64,000 bases of DNA from Sphingobacterium arenae (GCF_014692505.1 NZ_JACNYK010000001.1:62001-126000), one strand, 5' to 3'. Positions 49,533-59,524 are shown, counted from the first letter of the stretch. The notes: a model not told the origin generated them from the letters alone. Numbers and translations are program-made.

Positions 49533-50984
49533 TTATTCTTTAATTATTTCCATTTTTGGCACCAAAGTTTTCATTACTCCCCAAGCGATTAGATAAGCTA
49601 TCGCACAGAACGAGAAAACGATAAAATAACCTGCTTCTTCGCCTTGAAAGCCCATGAACACCATTTGCGTTTGCGCAGCATGATCAAACAGCTGTCCAGA
49701 TCCGTAGTTGATAAACGTAGACCCTACACCTCCGGCGAGTCCGCCTATACCCGTAACGGTCGCAATCGCACTTCGTGGAAACATATCCCCCACGGTCGAG
49801 AAAATGTTCGCGGACCACGCTTGATGGGCCGCACCGGCAAATCCTATAAATATCACCGGTACCCAATATGAAAGATGGCCAAGCGGTTGCGCTAACAATA
49901 CAACCAGTGGTACGAAAGCAAATAACAACATCGCCTTCATGCGCCCGTCATACGGATTTAATCCTTTTTTATCAACAAAATAGGTAGGTAACCATCCGCC
50001 GATAATAGACAACAATGTTATCAAGTATAATACGAACAAAGCCAATTGTCCTTCCGTGTCGGATGATTTAATGTCGTAAACTGAAGAGAGATAAGCCGGC
50101 ATCCAGAATAAGAAGAACCACCATACCCCATCGGTCATAAATTTACCAAACGCAAAGGCCCAAGTCTGTTTGTATTTAAAGCAATCTGCGAAGGACATTT
50201 TCTTTTTCTCAGCTGGAGCCACCCCCACAACGTCTTCCGGTTCAATATGATGATCACCATCTTGCATAATGTATTCTAATTCGGCTTTGTTTATCTTCGG
50301 ATGCTTATGCGGCTTCTTATACATAAAAACCCAAAAGCCCATCCAAACAAAACCTAGAGCACCGATTATGATAAAAGACATCTCCCATCCCCAATGAGCG
50401 GCAATCACCGGAATGGTAAGTGGCGCTGCCAACGCACCAATAGTAGCTCCGGCGTTGAAAATACTGGTAGAAAGGGCTCTATCCTTTTTAGGAAAGAACT
50501 CGGCCGTAGCCTTAATCGCTGCCGGAAAGTTTCCGGCTTCCCCTACGGCTAGCACAAAGCGCGCAAAAATAAAGAGTGTGACACTCACATTGACAACAAG
50601 TGCGACATCGTTTACGCGACTGATTGCTTCCTTAGCTCCCTCAAATCCAACAAACCATTCTCCCGCGACGATTCCCGACGTAGCAATACCACAAAATGCA
50701 TGCAATACAGCTCCGACAGACCAGATACCAATTGCCCAAAGAAAGCCTTTTTTAGTATCCATCCAATCCACAAATCGCCCGGCAAATAGCATACTTACAG
50801 CATAAAATATAGAGAATAATGCTGTGATCAATCCGTAATCACTATTTGTCCAATGAAACTCTGGCGCAATAAAATCTTTCCATGTGAGCGACAGTACCTG
50901 TCTGTCCAAATAGTTAATCGTTGTTGCAAAAAATAGCAGGCCACATATCGTCCACCTATAATTGCTTTTCTTTTCCATGTTCAT
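49533..50984 (-). CDS. exuT: MFS hexuronate transporter (ExuT-like)
   Basis: This 483-residue transporter belongs to the anion:cation symporter branch of the MFS. It opens NYRWTICGLLFFATTINYLDRQVLSLTWKDFI (about 6-37), the signature of ExuT/GudP-type carriers, and has about 12 helices with a loop motif GRFVDWMDTKKG. A long cytoplasmic loop lies between helices 6 and 7 (about 220-265), with acidic stretches. It is followed by eda-like and uxaC-like genes in the same direction, so galacturonate is the likely cargo. Confidence 0.86.
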   Translation of the reverse strand: MNMEKKSNYRWTICGLLFFATTINYLDRQVLSLTWKDFIAPEFHWTNSDYGLITALFSIFYAVSMLFAGRFVDWMDTKKGFLWAIGIWSVGAVLHAFCGIATSGIVAGEWFVGFEGAKEAISRVNDVALVVNVSVTLFIFARFVLAVGEAGNFPAAIKATAEFFPKKDRALSTSIFNAGATIGALAAPLTIPVIAAHWGWEMSFIIIGALGFVWMGFWVFMYKKPHKHPKINKAELEYIMQDGDHHIEPEDVVGVAPAEKKKMSFADCFKYKQTWAFAFGKFMTDGVWWFFLFWMPAYLSSVYDIKSSDTEGQLALFVLYLITLLSIIGGWLPTYFVDKKGLNPYDGRMKAMLLFAFVPLVVLLAQPLGHLSYWVPVIFIGFAGAAHQAWSANIFSTVGDMFPRSAIATVTGIGGLAGGVGSTFINYGSGQLFDHAAQTQMVFMGFQGEEAGYFIVFSFCAIAYLIAWGVMKTLVPKMEIIKE

Positions 50985-51031
50985 TGGTATAGTTTTTTTG
51001 TTTTTAATTCTTGTTTCTCGCTATAATAAAC

Positions 51032-51691
51032 TTATCCCTCACTTTCCGCGCGAGCCCGCGCGATGAGTTGCAATGCTTGTTGTGTCTTTTCTGCTAGTCC
51101 ATTTACCTGCTTGGGATTGATTAATTTACTACCCATTCCCACGGCGCAAACACCGGCCTTAAACCATGATTTTAAATTCTCGATCTCTATATCTACTCCC
51201 CCGGTGGGAATAAACAGTTGCCCTTTAAACAGCTCCCTAATAGCAGACACAAAACCTGGCCCTAGGACATTCGCAGGAAAAAGCTTGATCACACCAGCTT
51301 TATTTTGTTGCGCCAAAGCTATTTCTGTAGGAGTCATACAGCCCGGAATCCATAATAAATCGTGACTATGTGCTAAATCTCCTACGCTGGGCGTAACGAT
51401 AGGAGCGACGATAAAGTCTGCACCCAGACTAATAAATTTTTCTGCTTCGGCATTCGTTTTTATCGTACCTATACCGAGCTGAAGCTCCGGCATTTCCTCA
51501 TTTCGGGCGTTTATGAGTGCTTTGAAAACTCTTTTCGCTTCTTCTCCGCGATTGGTAAATTCAAAAACACGTATTCCCGAGGCATATAATGTCTTTACAA
51601 TAGCTATACTTTCCTGCTCGTCTGTATGGAAAAACAAAGGCAGCATTCCTTGTTTTAAAATTGCATCTAAAACTTCTTTTCTCTTACTCAT
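51032..51691 (-). CDS. kdgA: KDPG aldolase (2-keto-3-deoxy-6-phosphogluconate aldolase)
   Basis: This 219-residue protein is of the Eda family: the Schiff-base Lys is in GVIKLFPANVLGP, an Arg/Glu pocket in FEFTNRGEEA, and the phosphate loop in LFIPTGGVDIENLKSWFKAGV. It splits KDPG into pyruvate and glyceraldehyde-3-phosphate, the last step of the uronate branch. It is the first gene after the uxaC-eda gap, 48 bases upstream of exuT. No KDG kinase gene is seen in the window; it would be required elsewhere. Confidence 0.92.
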   Translation of the reverse strand: MSKRKEVLDAILKQGMLPLFFHTDEQESIAIVKTLYASGIRVFEFTNRGEEAKRVFKALINARNEEMPELQLGIGTIKTNAEAEKFISLGADFIVAPIVTPSVGDLAHSHDLLWIPGCMTPTEIALAQQNKAGVIKLFPANVLGPGFVSAIRELFKGQLFIPTGGVDIEIENLKSWFKAGVCAVGMGSKLINPKQVNGLAEKTQQALQLIARARAESEG

Positions 51692-51820
51692 TATAATGTA
51701 AATTTGTTCTTTTTAAAGATTTTCCTTAACATCTTTTCGCTGACGGGTTTAGGTGTCGCTAGAATATTTCGGAAAGATAGCCATTTGCATGCAGAAATCC
51801 ATAAAATGATTACTACAAGG

Positions 51821-51875
51821 ATTTCGTTGATTACCTGTCATTTCATAGAGATGATAAATTGGTAATCAACGAAAT
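51821..51875. repeat. Perfect 15-bp inverted repeat between uxaC and the aldolase gene
   Basis: ATTTCGTTGATTACC (51821-51835) and GGTAATCAACGAAAT (51861-51875) are exact complements around a 25-base spacer. It lies 14 bases after the uxaC stop and about 130 bases before the aldolase start. It could be a terminator-like or attenuator hairpin without a T run, or a paired binding site of a dimeric regulator. Confidence 0.7.
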
Positions 51876-51888
51876 TCTCTGCTTGCGA

Positions 51889-53295
51889 TTAGAAATTAAA
51901 ATATTCTTTCGCGTTGTGATAACTGATGTCGCCTACGATTTTTCCGATCCACTCGATATCATTCGGCAATTCGCCCTTTTCTACATCTTCTCCAAAAATA
52001 TCACATACCAATCGTCTGAAATATTCGTGCCTTGGGAACGACAAGAAGCTTCGAGAATCTGTCAGCATCCCAACTAAGCGGCTCAATAATCCCATATTCG
52101 ACAAAGCATTTATCTGTTTGGTCATGCCATCTTTTTGATCAAGAAACCACCAGGCCGATCCAAATTGAATTTTTCCCTTAATGGAGCCGTCGTTAAAGTT
52201 CCCGATCATCGTAGCGATCAACTCATTATCTGCCGGATTAAGGTTATATAAAATCGTTTTCGTCAACTTATCTTCGTTATCCAATCGATTGAGGAATTTG
52301 GAAAGTGCTTTCGCCTGGCTAAAATCACCGATGGAGTCCCAGCCTGTATCCGGACCGTTTACACGTAGCATACGCGCGTTATTATTACGCAACGCTCCTA
52401 AATGATACTGTTGAACCCAGCCTTTTTCGTGATCCCATTCGGCAAACTGCACCAACATGGCTGATTTAAATTTCAAATTTTCGCTATGTGTTAGCGTTTG
52501 ATTTGCTCTTATTTTTTCGAAAATAGCCCCGATTTCCTGATCTGTATAATCTTCGGCATAAATCTGCTCCAATCCGTGGTCGGATACGGAACAGCCGTTG
52601 TCAGCGAAGAAATCATGTCTCGCCTTCAATGCGTCTAAGTAAGCCGAAAAACTTCCAATAGATGTATTTGTTACCGCCTCTACTTGATCAATATAAGCAT
52701 TCAGTGCCTCCACATCATCACTGTTCATAGCCTTATCCGGACGAAACGCCGGAAGCATCTTAAAGCTCTCCTGTTCTTTTGCAAACTGCTGGTGAAAATT
52801 CAAGGAATCGATCGGATCATCCGTGGTACACACGACCTCTACATTCATCATCTTCAACAACCCCCGAACAGAATAGCTCGGTTCTGCTAATTTAGCTGCC
52901 GTTTCCTCGTAGATCTTTTCTGCCGTTTTGGGTGATAGCAAATCCTGGATTCCAAAATAACGCTGAAGTTCTAGATGCGTCCAGTGGTACAACGGGTTAC
53001 GTAGCGTATAGGGAACAGTCTCCGCCCATTTCAAAAACTTATCTTTATCAGAGGCATCGCCCGTAATATATTTTTCGTCCACCCCATTGGCACGCATAGC
53101 CCGCCATTTATAGTGGTCACCATTCAGCCAAACTTGACTTATGTTTTGGAATTGGCTATCGTTCACAATTTGTTCCGGTATCAAATGATTGTGGTAATCG
53201 ATAATCGGCAAATTCTTGGAGAATTGGTGATATAACGTTTCTGCTGTTTTACTATTTAATAAGAAATTGTCGTCTAAAAATGTTTTCATGATCAT
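51889..53295 (-). CDS. uxaC: Glucuronate/galacturonate isomerase (UxaC)
   Basis: This 468-residue enzyme of the amidohydrolase-like UxaC family isomerises D-galacturonate to D-tagaturonate (and glucuronate to fructuronate). Visible features are the N-terminal metal motif PIIDYHNHLIPEQI, the UxaC block SQVWLNGDHYKWRAMRANGV, the tail of the active site QFGSAWWFLDQKDGM, and the end SFLSFPRHEYFRRLVCDIFG. Length is normal. It is separated by 6 bases from uxaA upstream. Confidence 0.95.
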   Translation of the reverse strand: MIMKTFLDDNFLLNSKTAETLYHQFSKNLPIIDYHNHLIPEQIVNDSQFQNISQVWLNGDHYKWRAMRANGVDEKYITGDASDKDKFLKWAETVPYTLRNPLYHWTHLELQRYFGIQDLLSPKTAEKIYEETAAKLAEPSYSVRGLLKMMNVEVVCTTDDPIDSLNFHQQFAKEQESFKMLPAFRPDKAMNSDDVEALNAYIDQVEAVTNTSIGSFSAYLDALKARHDFFADNGCSVSDHGLEQIYAEDYTDQEIGAIFEKIRANQTLTHSENLKFKSAMLVQFAEWDHEKGWVQQYHLGALRNNNARMLRVNGPDTGWDSIGDFSQAKALSKFLNRLDNEDKLTKTILYNLNPADNELIATMIGNFNDGSIKGKIQFGSAWWFLDQKDGMTKQINALSNMGLLSRLVGMLTDSRSFLSFPRHEYFRRLVCDIFGEDVEKGELPNDIEWIGKIVGDISYHNAKEYFNF

Positions 53296-53301
53296 GATTG
53301 T

Positions 53302-54948
53302 TTATAAACTAACCCCTCTCTTCCAGGGTATAAAGTCGTCTTGGTTTAATTGAACTGCTTTTGGTATAATCTCGCCACTGGCTGCTTTGATACAATATTC
53401 GAGAATATCTTCTCCCATTTCCTCAATAGTTTTATCACCATCAATAATAGGCCCCGTATTGATATCAATAATATCTGCCATCCGTTGCGCCAGTGTATTA
53501 TTCGTGGCGACCTTAATAACGGGACAAATAGGGTTCCCTGTGGGCGTGCCCAACCCCGTTGTAAACAAAATTAACGTAGCGCCCGACGCAGCTTTTCCGG
53601 TCGTTGCTTCCACATCGTTTCCAGGGGTACATACAAGATTTAATCCCGGTTTTGTGGCTTCTTCTGTATAGTCCAGTACGTCAACCACAGGCGATGTTCC
53701 TCCTTTTTTTGCAGCTCCGGTACTCTTTATTGCATCCGTAATCAAACCATCCCGAATGTTTCCGGGAGACGGATTCATGTGAAACCCCGAGCCCACATTT
53801 TCCGCTGCCTGGCTGTAAGCTCCCATTAATCGGATGAATTTATGGGCCGCCTCCGGTTCTATCGTCCTATCAATTAGGTTTTGCTCGGCTCCACACAATT
53901 CCGGAAATTCAGCCAGCAATACTTTCCCCCCCAAAGCGACGAGCAAATCAGAGGTATAACCTACCGCGGGATTTGCCGATATTCCACTGAAACCGTCGCT
54001 ACCGCCACATTTCACGCCCAAGGTCAATTTGCTTAGCGGTGCGGGTTGCCGTTCTAATTTATTAATCTCGATCAGGTCGATGAAAGTCTTCTGTATAGCT
54101 TCTTTAATAAGCTGCTCTTCGCTTTTCGACTGCTGCTGTTCAAAAACGTGAATAGGCTTGTTAAAGTTCGGATTCCGTTCTTTTATATCCGTCAGTAAAT
54201 CGCTTAGTTGTAAATTCTGGCAGCCAAGGCTCAAAACGGTAACACCTGCTACATTAGGGTGATCGGCATACGCCGCCAATAGTTTCCCTAAAACGGCCGC
54301 ATCCTGCCGGATACCGCCACAACCTCCTTGGTGATTTAAGAACTTTATACCATCTACATTCTTAAATACCCTATTCTTTTGATGAGAAGCTACACTTAAT
54401 TGTTCAGGCGACAACGCACTGATGTCCTGTCCAGCTTCATACGCGGCTAATAGTTCGTGGGTGAAAGCACGATATTTTCCGGTCACGGAATACCCCAATT
54501 CGTTGTGAAGTGCTTCTTTGATAACGTCCAGGTTTCTATTTTCACAGAATACCGTTGGTACAAATAACCAATAATTAGCTGTCCCGACTCGACCGTCCGC
54601 CCGCACATAGCCATTAAAGGTTCTCCCTTCAAAACGGGAGACATCCGGAGCCTCCCAAGTGTATTCATAAGGTCGAAATGTATAGGGATCCGCGGCATGC
54701 TTGGTATTGTCCGTATTCATAATACCACCCAGCGGCACGGTATATTGTGTTTTCCCTACCAATACCCCATACATGTATATCTCATCCCCTTGGTGCATTT
54801 CCTGCATAAAAAACTTATGCTTTGCCGGCACATCTTGTGGCAAAGTATAAACGACACCGTTAAATTCAATCTGCTCTCCCATTGACAAATCTTGCAATGC
54901 CACCAAGACGTTATCCTTCGGGTGGATTCTTAATATTCTACTTGCCAT
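53302..54948 (-). CDS. uxaA: Altronate dehydratase (UxaA)
   Basis: This 548-residue enzyme dehydrates D-altronate to 2-keto-3-deoxygluconate. It combines an N-terminal SAF-like domain (about 1-95, starting ILRIHPKDNVLVALQDL) with the altronate dehydratase C-terminal domain (about 110-545). The latter carries NHQGGCGGIRQD, LSLGCQNLQL, GVKCGGSDGFSGI and CPVIKVATN, whose Cys residues fit an Fe-dependent site. It follows uxaB with a 115-base gap and precedes uxaC by 6 bases. Confidence 0.95.
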   Translation of the reverse strand: MASRILRIHPKDNVLVALQDLSMGEQIEFNGVVYTLPQDVPAKHKFFMQEMHQGDEIYMYGVLVGKTQYTVPLGGIMNTDNTKHAADPYTFRPYEYTWEAPDVSRFEGRTFNGYVRADGRVGTANYWLFVPTVFCENRNLDVIKEALHNELGYSVTGKYRAFTHELLAAYEAGQDISALSPEQLSVASHQKNRVFKNVDGIKFLNHQGGCGGIRQDAAVLGKLLAAYADHPNVAGVTVLSLGCQNLQLSDLLTDIKERNPNFNKPIHVFEQQQSKSEEQLIKEAIQKTFIDLIEINKLERQPAPLSKLTLGVKCGGSDGFSGISANPAVGYTSDLLVALGGKVLLAEFPELCGAEQNLIDRTIEPEAAHKFIRLMGAYSQAAENVGSGFHMNPSPGNIRDGLITDAIKSTGAAKKGGTSPVVDVLDYTEEATKPGLNLVCTPGNDVEATTGKAASGATLILFTTGLGTPTGNPICPVIKVATNNTLAQRMADIIDINTGPIIDGDKTIEEMGEDILEYCIKAASGEIIPKAVQLNQDDFIPWKRGVSL

Positions 54949-55050
54949 TCTGCATTTAAATTTTCATTTAATAATTATCTATGAGTGTTAAATCTCAATT
55001 GTATAGATGAGCTCGTTACACTCGGTTTTTTTCTTTAAGGCAATGAAGCT

Positions 55051-55075
55051 TGCATGGACCTGTTTAGTCCATGCA
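55051..55075 (-). terminator. Hairpin overlapping the uxaB stop codon
   Basis: TGCATGGAC (plus-strand 55051-55059) pairs perfectly with GTCCATGCA (55067-55075). The 7-base loop holds the uxaB stop codon. No T run follows on the minus strand, so a true terminator is uncertain; it may protect the mRNA end. Confidence 0.45.
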
Positions 55076-56563
55076 GGTTTCAATTGTTTTTAATACGCCA
55101 TTGGCGTTTATTTCATCCAAATATTGCTTCACTGCCTGTTCAAACTCGGGATACGTCGTCAAATCTTTTCCCCATAGGCTATCATCGTGCAATACATTGT
55201 GTACGACCGTCTGCGGGTTCTTCCAATAATCGAATAACACAGGCGCGAATTCATCTTGCAATGCAATCTCTTGTCCGTTTATTTCCTGTACATATTGCCC
55301 GTTTTGCGCTTTGGTATTCATGAATTTAATATACGCTGCAAAACCTAATGCCATATGTGGCGGGGGAACTAAGTTCTTTTTATACCATTTCTCCAACAGC
55401 GCAATGTTACGCATGTTCATTTTGGACGTGTAATTTAAGGCTATACTTTCCCACCGATGTTCTAAGAACGGGTTGCTAAACCGATCAATTACACGGTTGG
55501 AAAAATCTTCGGCGTCTTGTGTTTCAATATGTTGATCTACAATTGCTTTGCTGATTTCATTTTTCATCAAGCCCTTTACAAAGGCATTAAAAACGTTGTT
55601 TTGCATCGCTTCTTTTACCGTTGTAAAACCACTCCACAAAGCCGCAGCACAACTCAATGTATGTGTCCCGTTAAGCAAACGTAATTTGATCTCTTTAAAT
55701 TTATCAATAGATGGAACAAGGACGACGCCACTGTCCACCTCCGCAAAAGAAAGAATTTGCTTTACCCGCTGCGAATCGGTTTCAATAGCCCATAAGCGGA
55801 AAGGCTCAGCCATAATCATGAGTTGATCCTGGTATCCCAGTTCCTGCTCAGTCTGTTGCTGTTCTTCTTTCGGTAAACGACCAGGTACAATACGATCTAC
55901 TAAAGTGTTACAAAAGTCATTCGCTTCATCAAGCCATACCAAGAAGTCTTTGTCTAAGTTGTTTTGTACCGCTAAACTGTGTAAGATTTTTTTCAGTTTA
56001 GTCGCGTTATCAGAAATCAATTCCGTCGGTAGAATAACCAGCCCCTTTGTGGTATCAGCATGGAAGTAGCGATAGCGCTCATAGAGGAAAGACAACAATT
56101 TTCCCGGAAACGACGCGGGTGGATTGTCGGTTATCTGGTCGTTACTCAATACGATCCCTACTTCGGTGGTATTCGAAAATACGACCTGCATATCAGGATT
56201 GCGTGCAGCCTCCAAAATCGCTTCCCAATCTTTCGAAGCAGATAGTACCCGTGAAATCGCATTATTGATGCTATACCTCACCACTTCCTGCCCTTCTTCT
56301 ATTCCTTTTATGCATAAGGTATACAACCCACTCTGCTCTGCAAATTCATCTGTACCCGATGATGATGTCGACTTAACGACTAAAACACGACCATTAAATA
56401 CACCCGCTTTATTTGCTTTATCCACAAAATAATCGGGTAACCCTCTCAACAACACACCTGTGCCAAACTGCAATACGCGTTCCGGCAATTCAAAGGAGCT
56501 ACCTTCTGGTAACTCAACCTTGCTTACATCTATTTTTTCTATATTCTCTCTTGAAAGTAACAT
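55064..56563 (-). CDS. uxaB: Tagaturonate reductase (UxaB)
   Basis: This 499-residue NAD(P)-dependent reductase of the mannitol dehydrogenase family converts tagaturonate to altronate. The Rossmann start is LQFGTGVLLRGLPDYFVDKANK (about 32-53), and the C-terminal helical domain has RLLNGTHTLSCAAALWSGF, whose Lys/His-like active-site region is typical of UxaB. It ends in a perfect stem including the stop codon. It lies four bases downstream of the pectate lyase gene, so lyase, reductase and the GH105-like gene are expressed together. Confidence 0.94.
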   Translation of the reverse strand: MLLSRENIEKIDVSKVELPEGSSFELPERVLQFGTGVLLRGLPDYFVDKANKAGVFNGRVLVVKSTSSSGTDEFAEQSGLYTLCIKGIEEGQEVVRYSINNAISRVLSASKDWEAILEAARNPDMQVVFSNTTEVGIVLSNDQITDNPPASFPGKLLSFLYERYRYFHADTTKGLVILPTELISDNATKLKKILHSLAVQNNLDKDFLVWLDEANDFCNTLVDRIVPGRLPKEEQQQTEQELGYQDQLMIMAEPFRLWAIETDSQRVKQILSFAEVDSGVVLVPSIDKFKEIKLRLLNGTHTLSCAAALWSGFTTVKEAMQNNVFNAFVKGLMKNEISKAIVDQHIETQDAEDFSNRVIDRFSNPFLEHRWESIALNYTSKMNMRNIALLEKWYKKNLVPPPHMALGFAAYIKFMNTKAQNGQYVQEINGQEIALQDEFAPVLFDYWKNPQTVVHNVLHDDSLWGKDLTTYPEFEQAVKQYLDEINANGVLKTIETCMD

Positions 56564-56567
56564 GCTT

Positions 56568-57602
56568 TTACTTTTTTATCACTTTATTTTCCTTCCACTT
56601 GGGGTATTCTTTTTCCAATAATTTGATTGGCCAGTTGCCAAACCAAGCATACCCATTTTTTCGTTCATCGGATATTTCCGAAAAATCGTAGGTTACGCTA
56701 TTATCCCGATCGCCAAACAACGGCTTGTTATTCTCGATATCATAAAATCTCGACCATATTACAGATGTATTGTCGGGTACTAAATCCCGAACTATTTGCC
56801 CCGTTTTCGAATTTGTCGTTTTATCAAACCGATAACCTTCTAGATCATGTACTTCGAACCAACGAACAGCGGATTCTATGGCCTTTTCTATCTCCGGTGT
56901 TACGGGCTGTTTCATCAAAAAACGAACAATATTGACCGATTCTGATGTACTTAACGAAACCGGCTCAAACGCTCTTGCCTGGTCGGGTTGAAGTGTTTTC
57001 TCATCGTATTGCGCTGCCCAAATGGTCAAGGAATCTCCTTGTATAACTTGTGTTCTCAAGATGCAGTCTATGCCTCTGGTCACCGCATCCATCGCACACT
57101 CTTTTAATCGATTGTCCGCTAGAGCGACAAAATCCTTCTTCTCTTTTGCCAGGTTATCCAATACCGTCAGTACGTTGATCATCGCATTATCGTTGTACGT
57201 GATTTGTCCCCGATATAGGGATTTATTGGGATAGTATTGCGGAAAACCACCATTTTCATATTGTGCTTCCAACAGGTATTCTATTCCTCGGCGAGCCGCC
57301 TTTAGATAATTCGTATGCTGTGTTTTGGTATAGGCCTCGATCAAGATGTTAATTTCTCGCGTTGTTGCACCATTGTCTATGGTGGCGTATTTTTCGTCTG
57401 TCGCGTTGATTTTTTGAAGCAACTCTTTTGTTAACGGCAAAGCATAGTTAACCGCTTTTTTATCCACCAACTGTTTTCCCCATGCACCATTCGGAAGTTG
57501 GTACACGAGCACCTTCTCTGCTAAGCTATCCTTTTCTTGCGCGAAAGCCAAAAAAGATAATCCGAACAAACAGCACCATATGGATAATCTAATATGCCAC
57601 AT
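56568..57602 (-). CDS. pelA: Pectate lyase, PL10 family (PelA)
   Basis: This 344-residue exported enzyme has a signal peptide (WCCLFGLSFLAFAQ, about 1-21) and the PL10 (alpha/alpha)3 fold. It contains family blocks NGGFPQYYPNKSLYRGQITYNDNAMINVL, TIDNGATTREINIL and VPDNTSVIWSRFYDIENNKPLFGDRDN. It cleaves de-esterified polygalacturonan by beta-elimination and gives unsaturated oligomers for the GH105-like neighbour. The arginine in IWSRFYD is a candidate catalytic base. It is placed 5 bases after the GH105-like gene and 4 bases before uxaB. Confidence 0.93.
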   Translation of the reverse strand: MWHIRLSIWCCLFGLSFLAFAQEKDSLAEKVLVYQLPNGAWGKQLVDKKAVNYALPLTKELLQKINATDEKYATIDNGATTREINILIEAYTKTQHTNYLKAARRGIEYLLEAQYENGGFPQYYPNKSLYRGQITYNDNAMINVLTVLDNLAKEKKDFVALADNRLKECAMDAVTRGIDCILRTQVIQGDSLTIWAAQYDEKTLQPDQARAFEPVSLSTSESVNIVRFLMKQPVTPEIEKAIESAVRWFEVHDLEGYRFDKTTNSKTGQIVRDLVPDNTSVIWSRFYDIENNKPLFGDRDNSVTYDFSEISDERKNGYAWFGNWPIKLLEKEYPKWKENKVIKK

Positions 57603-57607
57603 CTTTT

Positions 57608-59524
57608 TTATTTAGCTTTTTTTAGTAACCATTGCACCAGTTCATGCGCCGCATCAAAGTTCTGGTATTCTGCAGGTAGTTTACGCCCGTCTACATATTC
57701 ATTATACAACCACGGATCGCCAATAGCGAAAACAGTTCCTTTACCGTATTTTGCGGTCGCAATGATAATATCCCCTTGTTCCTGCACAAGTGGTTTCGCT
57801 GGTTTTACCGCATTTATCGTCGATATTTCTTTCACATAAATCTTTTGAGTCTTTTTGAATATCCCCGTTTTGGCAGGGATAACGACCGCACCGTCCGCAT
57901 AATTGCTTCCCTTCACCATATTGCGGTTATCCTCATTAAAAGTAATCCCAAATTTCTGTGACAGCGTATTAAATTTCGCTATTTCACAATTTCCCGCGTC
58001 ATTCGCCAATAAAACCAACACGCCTCCTCCACGAACCCACTGGGCAATTTCATTCGCCTCGGCCTCATTCATAAAATTAGGGCTTGTCGTTTCCTTTTCG
58101 GTATCTGGATCTACAATAATATAGACATTACTATTCGCCAATTTCTGTTGTGTCGGCGCTTCCCGCAATGTATTCAAAACCCCTCCATACTGTTCAAAGA
58201 TACGTCCTAACAAAAAGAAACCATTGTTATCCTGACCGTCCCAAAGGTAATGATAAGGTTTCATTTGACCGTCCGGTGCTTTCTTGTACTCGTTATTATA
58301 ATAATTATCTAACGTAACATGAACTTTCTTTTTACTTTTTGCCGACCGCGCAAATTCTATCTCCGACGCAGCTGAAATAAATGGCCCTACCCCTTTGGGG
58401 TCGTTTGGTTTCACGGGTTCACTCATATAATATTCAAAACTACCGTCGCGATAGTTTTTCGATCCCCCCAAGCCAGAAACCGTGACCACATGGTTGATAT
58501 TCACTCGGTCCGGTCCATCTGGGGTGATAAATTGTTTTACCAAGCCCGCATACCCTTTATCAATATGCTTTTGAAAATCCGTCTTCGGAACATATCCTTT
58601 TCGCACCGCTTTCGCCATAGCATATACAAACATGCTCGATGCCGAAGCTTCGACATAATTCCCCTTACGCGTACCTAAATCCACGATATCATACCATACC
58701 GATGTCTTTGGATCTTGATACTTCGCGACAGCCGTTAATGTCCGGTGTAGGATTTGCACCAACTTTTCCCTTCCCGGATGTTCCGTTGGAAAATAATCCA
58801 GCACATCGACTAAAGCCATCGCGTACCATCCCATACCACGTGCCCAAAAATGTTTGGAAAGACCTGTTTCTGGATTTGCCCATCTTTCGTTACGGGATTC
58901 ATCCCAACCGTGGTATAACAATCCGGTCTTTTCATCACGTGCATGATTCTCCATATAGGTGAATTGATTCACGACGTCATCGTATATACTGTCAATTCCC
59001 ATCAAATCGGCATATTCCGTATAAAATGGTTGAGCCATATACAAGCCATCTAGCCACATTTGATAAGGATATACTTTCTTATGCCAAAATCCTCCCTCCT
59101 TGGTCCGGGGGTGCGTCAAAAGCTGATTATAGACTTTTTCGCTAGCCTTTAGATATTTCGGTTTTCCGGTAACTTTATACAGAAACAACAACGACCGCCC
59201 ATTTTTGACGTGATCTATATTGTACTCTTCTGGTCTATAGTTACGGATATCGCCATCTTCGGTTACAAACTGATCCATCCAACCCTGTACATAATCAAAA
59301 TAGGTTTTATCACCTGTATTCCGCCAAACATCAACCATCCCTTCTAATACCACACCCATATCGTACGTCCACTGCGGTCCTTTTTCTTTGTTCGTAAAAC
59401 GGGCATCTTTATACAGCGAATCCATCGCCGTAATAGCCATTTTTTCAGACAACGCTTTTTCTTGTCCGAAACCAAGTTGTATAAATAGCAATAAGCAACT
59501 AATTATACCTATCTGTATCCTCAT
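57608..59524 (-). CDS. GH88/GH105 unsaturated uronyl hydrolase with C-terminal DUF4350 domain
   Basis: This 638-residue exported enzyme has a signal peptide (about 1-20, LLLFIQLGFG). The N-terminal two thirds (about 30-390) are the GH105 (YteR-like) fold, with GFWHKKVYPYQMWLDGLYMAQPFY and the second Asp in RGMGWYAMALVDVLDY. The C-terminal third (about 450-638) is a DUF4350/glutamine-amidotransferase-like fold with VRGGGVLVLLANDAG and GKGTVFAIGDPWLYNEYV. It should remove unsaturated galacturonic acid from lyase products (rhamnogalacturonan or homogalacturonan). The two-domain form is not rare in Bacteroidota. It is the first gene of the operon after the gap with operator-like sites. Confidence 0.9.
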   Translation of the reverse strand: MRIQIGIISCLLLFIQLGFGQEKALSEKMAITAMDSLYKDARFTNKEKGPQWTYDMGVVLEGMVDVWRNTGDKTYFDYVQGWMDQFVTEDGDIRNYRPEEYNIDHVKNGRSLLFLYKVTGKPKYLKASEKVYNQLLTHPRTKEGGFWHKKVYPYQMWLDGLYMAQPFYTEYADLMGIDSIYDDVVNQFTYMENHARDEKTGLLYHGWDESRNERWANPETGLSKHFWARGMGWYAMALVDVLDYFPTEHPGREKLVQILHRTLTAVAKYQDPKTSVWYDIVDLGTRKGNYVEASASSMFVYAMAKAVRKGYVPKTDFQKHIDKGYAGLVKQFITPDGPDRVNINHVVTVSGLGGSKNYRDGSFEYYMSEPVKPNDPKGVGPFISAASEIEFARSAKSKKKVHVTLDNYYNNEYKKAPDGQMKPYHYLWDGQDNNGFFLLGRIFEQYGGVLNTLREAPTQQKLANSNVYIIVDPDTEKETTSPNFMNEAEANEIAQWVRGGGVLVLLANDAGNCEIAKFNTLSQKFGITFNEDNRNMVKGSNYADGAVVIPAKTGIFKKTQKIYVKEISTINAVKPAKPLVQEQGDIIIATAKYGKGTVFAIGDPWLYNEYVDGRKLPAEYQNFDAAHELVQWLLKKAK

